From Candidatus Rokuibacteriota bacterium (GTDB lineage Bacteria; Methylomirabilota; Methylomirabilia; Rokubacteriales; JACPHL01): a stretch of 7,900 bases of DNA. Numbering within the stretch: the stretch's first letter is position 1; each line of letters starts with the position of its first letter. The position numbers were made by a program, and so were the translations under genes. Where the stretch lies: NCBI GenBank assembly GCA_016188625.1, contig JACPHL010000261.1:1-7900 (forward strand), given 5' to 3'. Below are positions 6,650-7,900 of the stretch, in pieces. The notes under the pieces are model-generated. The model saw only the letters and a program-made list of their open reading frames with translations. It did no database searches and was not told the origin of the DNA.

Positions 6650-7866
6650 GCACGTTCGGCAAGGCCTGCATCGCCGGACTTCTCATCGGCGTGCCGGCGA
6701 TCGGCTCTGTTGCGGTCACCGAGGCGCAGCCCCCGATCCGGATCGGCGCGTCGATGGCTCAGACCGGATCACTCGCGGCCCCGGGTGAGAAGATGCTCCG
6801 CGGCTACCGGCTCTGCGCCAAGCACGCGAACGAGAAGGGCGGGGTCTTGGGCCGCCGGATCGAGCTGCTCGTGGAAGACGATCAATCCACGGGGTCGACG
6901 GCCGCTGCCATCTACGAGAAGCTCATCACTCAGGACAAAGTAGACGCGATCCTCGGCCCGTACTCCTCCCCCATCACCGAGGCCATGGCCGACGTCAGCG
7001 AGAAGCACCGGATGCCGCTGGTCGCGGCGGGGGCCGCCGCGACATCAATCTTCAAGAAGGGCCGGAAGTTCGTCTTCGGAAGCCACTCGCCCGCCGAAAG
7101 GTATCTCCAGGGGCTGATCGAGGTGGCCGCCAGCCGGGGCCTGAAGACCGTGGCGGTCATCTACGAGAACACGCTATTGCAGAAGTCCATCGGGCTGGGC
7201 GCCCTCGCGCTGGCCAGAAAGCGCGGCCTCCAGGTCGTGCTCGAGGAATCCTATCCCAAGGGGACCACCGACTTCGGCGAGATCCTCCGCAAGGTGAAGG
7301 TTGCGAACCCGGATGTCCTGGCGGCCGCCGCGTACGAGGCGGTGACCATCACCAGGCTTCTCAAGCAGCTGGGCATCAACCCGCAGATGTTCGGCGGCAC
7401 CGTTGAGGTGGCGTTCCCCAGGTTCTACGAGACCCTCGGGCGAGACGCGGAGTTCGTGTATGGCGCCTCGCAGTGGGAGCCGGAGCTGGTGACGCTCCGT
7501 GCCGGCGGACTGATTCCCATCGCCCGCGAGTACCCGGGAGCCCGAGAGTTCGTCGAGTCTCATCGGAAGGAGTTTCCCGGCGCCGAGCTCTCGTATCACT
7601 CCGCCCAGGGGTACGGCGGCTGCCAGGTGCTCATGGAAGCCATCAGGCGCGCGGGCTCTCTCGAGAGCGAGAGGCTCAGGACCGCCATCCTGAACCTGGA
7701 CTTCAACACGGTCTTCGGCGCGTTCAAGGTGGACCCGGACGGGTTCCAGATCGCCCAGAAGAATGTGCTGTTCCAGTGGCAGGACGGCAAGAAGGTCATC
7801 GTCTGGCCCGACGAGCTGGCGACCGGGAAGGTGCGGTTCCCGACGCCGCCCTGGAACCAGCGCTGA
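6646..7866 (+). CDS. ABC transporter substrate-binding protein, LivK-like, array copy 5 (last)
   Basis: This 406-residue Peripla_BP_6 protein starts MSTFGKACIAG, with cleavage expected after Thr-Glu-Ala at 27. The Cys at 8 is inside the signal. The lobe 1 motifs LRGYRLCAKHANEKGG, GPYSSPITEA and GAAATSIFKKGR match copy 1 more closely than the middle copies. Three residues are missing relative to copies 2-4. Two are at the YFDDAV motif, which here reads YEAVTITR near 230-236, and one is at the C-terminus (WNQR and stop). VEVAFPRFY replaces the VGGD-type segment, moving the only acidic residue to 254. EDTLF has become ENTLL. FGSHSPAERYLQG replaces the FMV-type pocket strand. C57 and C326 are kept. 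It is the array's last member: no start codon overlaps its TGA, and the tail reads TGG AAC CAG CGC TGA, without the junction ATG. A distinct ligand is likely but unidentified. Confidence 0.94.
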   Translation: MSTFGKACIAGLLIGVPAIGSVAVTEAQPPIRIGASMAQTGSLAAPGEKMLRGYRLCAKHANEKGGVLGRRIELLVEDDQSTGSTAAAIYEKLITQDKVDAILGPYSSPITEAMADVSEKHRMPLVAAGAAATSIFKKGRKFVFGSHSPAERYLQGLIEVAASRGLKTVAVIYENTLLQKSIGLGALALARKRGLQVVLEESYPKGTTDFGEILRKVKVANPDVLAAAAYEAVTITRLLKQLGINPQMFGGTVEVAFPRFYETLGRDAEFVYGASQWEPELVTLRAGGLIPIAREYPGAREFVESHRKEFPGAELSYHSAQGYGGCQVLMEAIRRAGSLESERLRTAILNLDFNTVFGAFKVDPDGFQIAQKNVLFQWQDGKKVIVWPDELATGKVRFPTPPWNQR

Positions 7867-7900
7867 GCGTTTGATCGTCCGTTGAACGTCGTCATCACGC
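7867..7900. other. Tail after the array; possible start of the next gene
   Basis: These 34 bases follow the stop of copy 5. I see no hairpin with a T-run, so transcription probably continues. A TTG at 7882 opens a frame reading Leu-Asn-Val-Val-Ile-Thr to the edge, which would suit the start of a hydrophobic permease, but no clear SD precedes it and six codons are not enough to call a gene. Confidence 0.3.

Larger units (their letters stand above)
1700..7866 (+). repeat. Five-copy tandem array of paralogous binding-protein genes
   Basis: The starts lie at 1700, 2968, 4194, 5420 and 6646. The last three intervals are exactly 1226 bp; the first is 1268 because copy 1 has a longer signal region and one extra codon. 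A 1226-bp period is 409 codons plus stop minus the 4-base overlap, so each gene is one frame off from the last. The best conserved DNA is the tail block starting with CAGTGGCAGGACGGCAAG at 2876, 4102, 5328, 6554 and 7774. Divergence is greatest in the signal peptides and in the lobe-lining loops. This is a tandem gene-duplication array, not a mobile element: no inverted ends or target duplications are visible. Confidence 0.93.

Noticed and set aside
7882-7900. TTG start of a following permease (Leu-Asn-Val-Val-Ile-Thr)
   Set aside because: Only six codons are visible and there is no clear ribosome site, so it cannot be separated from chance.
1-7900. CRISPR array, tRNA, rRNA or riboswitch
   Set aside because: No short regularly spaced repeats, cloverleaf-like sequence or conserved RNA motif was seen; the only regular repeat is the 1226-bp gene unit.

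Overview
This is a GC-rich bacterial window. Five tandem, co-directional genes for secreted substrate-binding proteins of the branched-chain amino acid ABC transporter type (Peripla_BP_6, LivK/LivJ-like) fill 1700-7866. High GC, Sec signal peptides and expanded LivK-like binding proteins fit an environmental Gram-negative such as a Rokubacteria/Methylomirabilota-like or proteobacterial lineage. That assignment is inference; no marker gene in the window decides it.

Left part (1-1265, minus strand): a threonine synthase-like PLP enzyme starts at 948 and runs off the left edge. Just upstream, overlapping its start by ATGA, is a 104-codon remnant matching only the C-terminal part (DUF4143, PD-(D/E)XK-like) of an AAA+ ATPase. 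The family sequence appears to continue upstream into an in-frame TAG. From 1266 to 1699 there is no intact gene. This stretch holds an AT-rich patch, a short plus-strand segment resembling the C-terminal end of an IS91-type transposase, and a very GC-rich tract with CCCGGGG palindromes. It separates the minus-strand genes from the plus-strand array and must carry the array's leader if the array has its own promoter.

Right part (1700-7866): five paralogous binding proteins of 423, 409, 409, 409 and 406 residues. Genes 2 to 5 start exactly 1226 bp apart. All four internal junctions are 4-base ATGA overlaps, so the reading frame shifts by -1 at each gene. At each junction the codons for the shared Trp-Ser/Asn-Gln-Arg tail also supply a GGAG or GGAA sequence nine bases before the next ATG, which looks like a built-in reinitiation site.

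The proteins keep the same scaffold, two conserved cysteines and a nearly invariant C-terminal tail. They differ at positions expected to touch the ligand. The simplest reading is a polycistronic set of binding proteins with diversified ligand ranges feeding one or more shared permeases. No permease or ATPase gene lies inside the window; one may begin just past the right edge.
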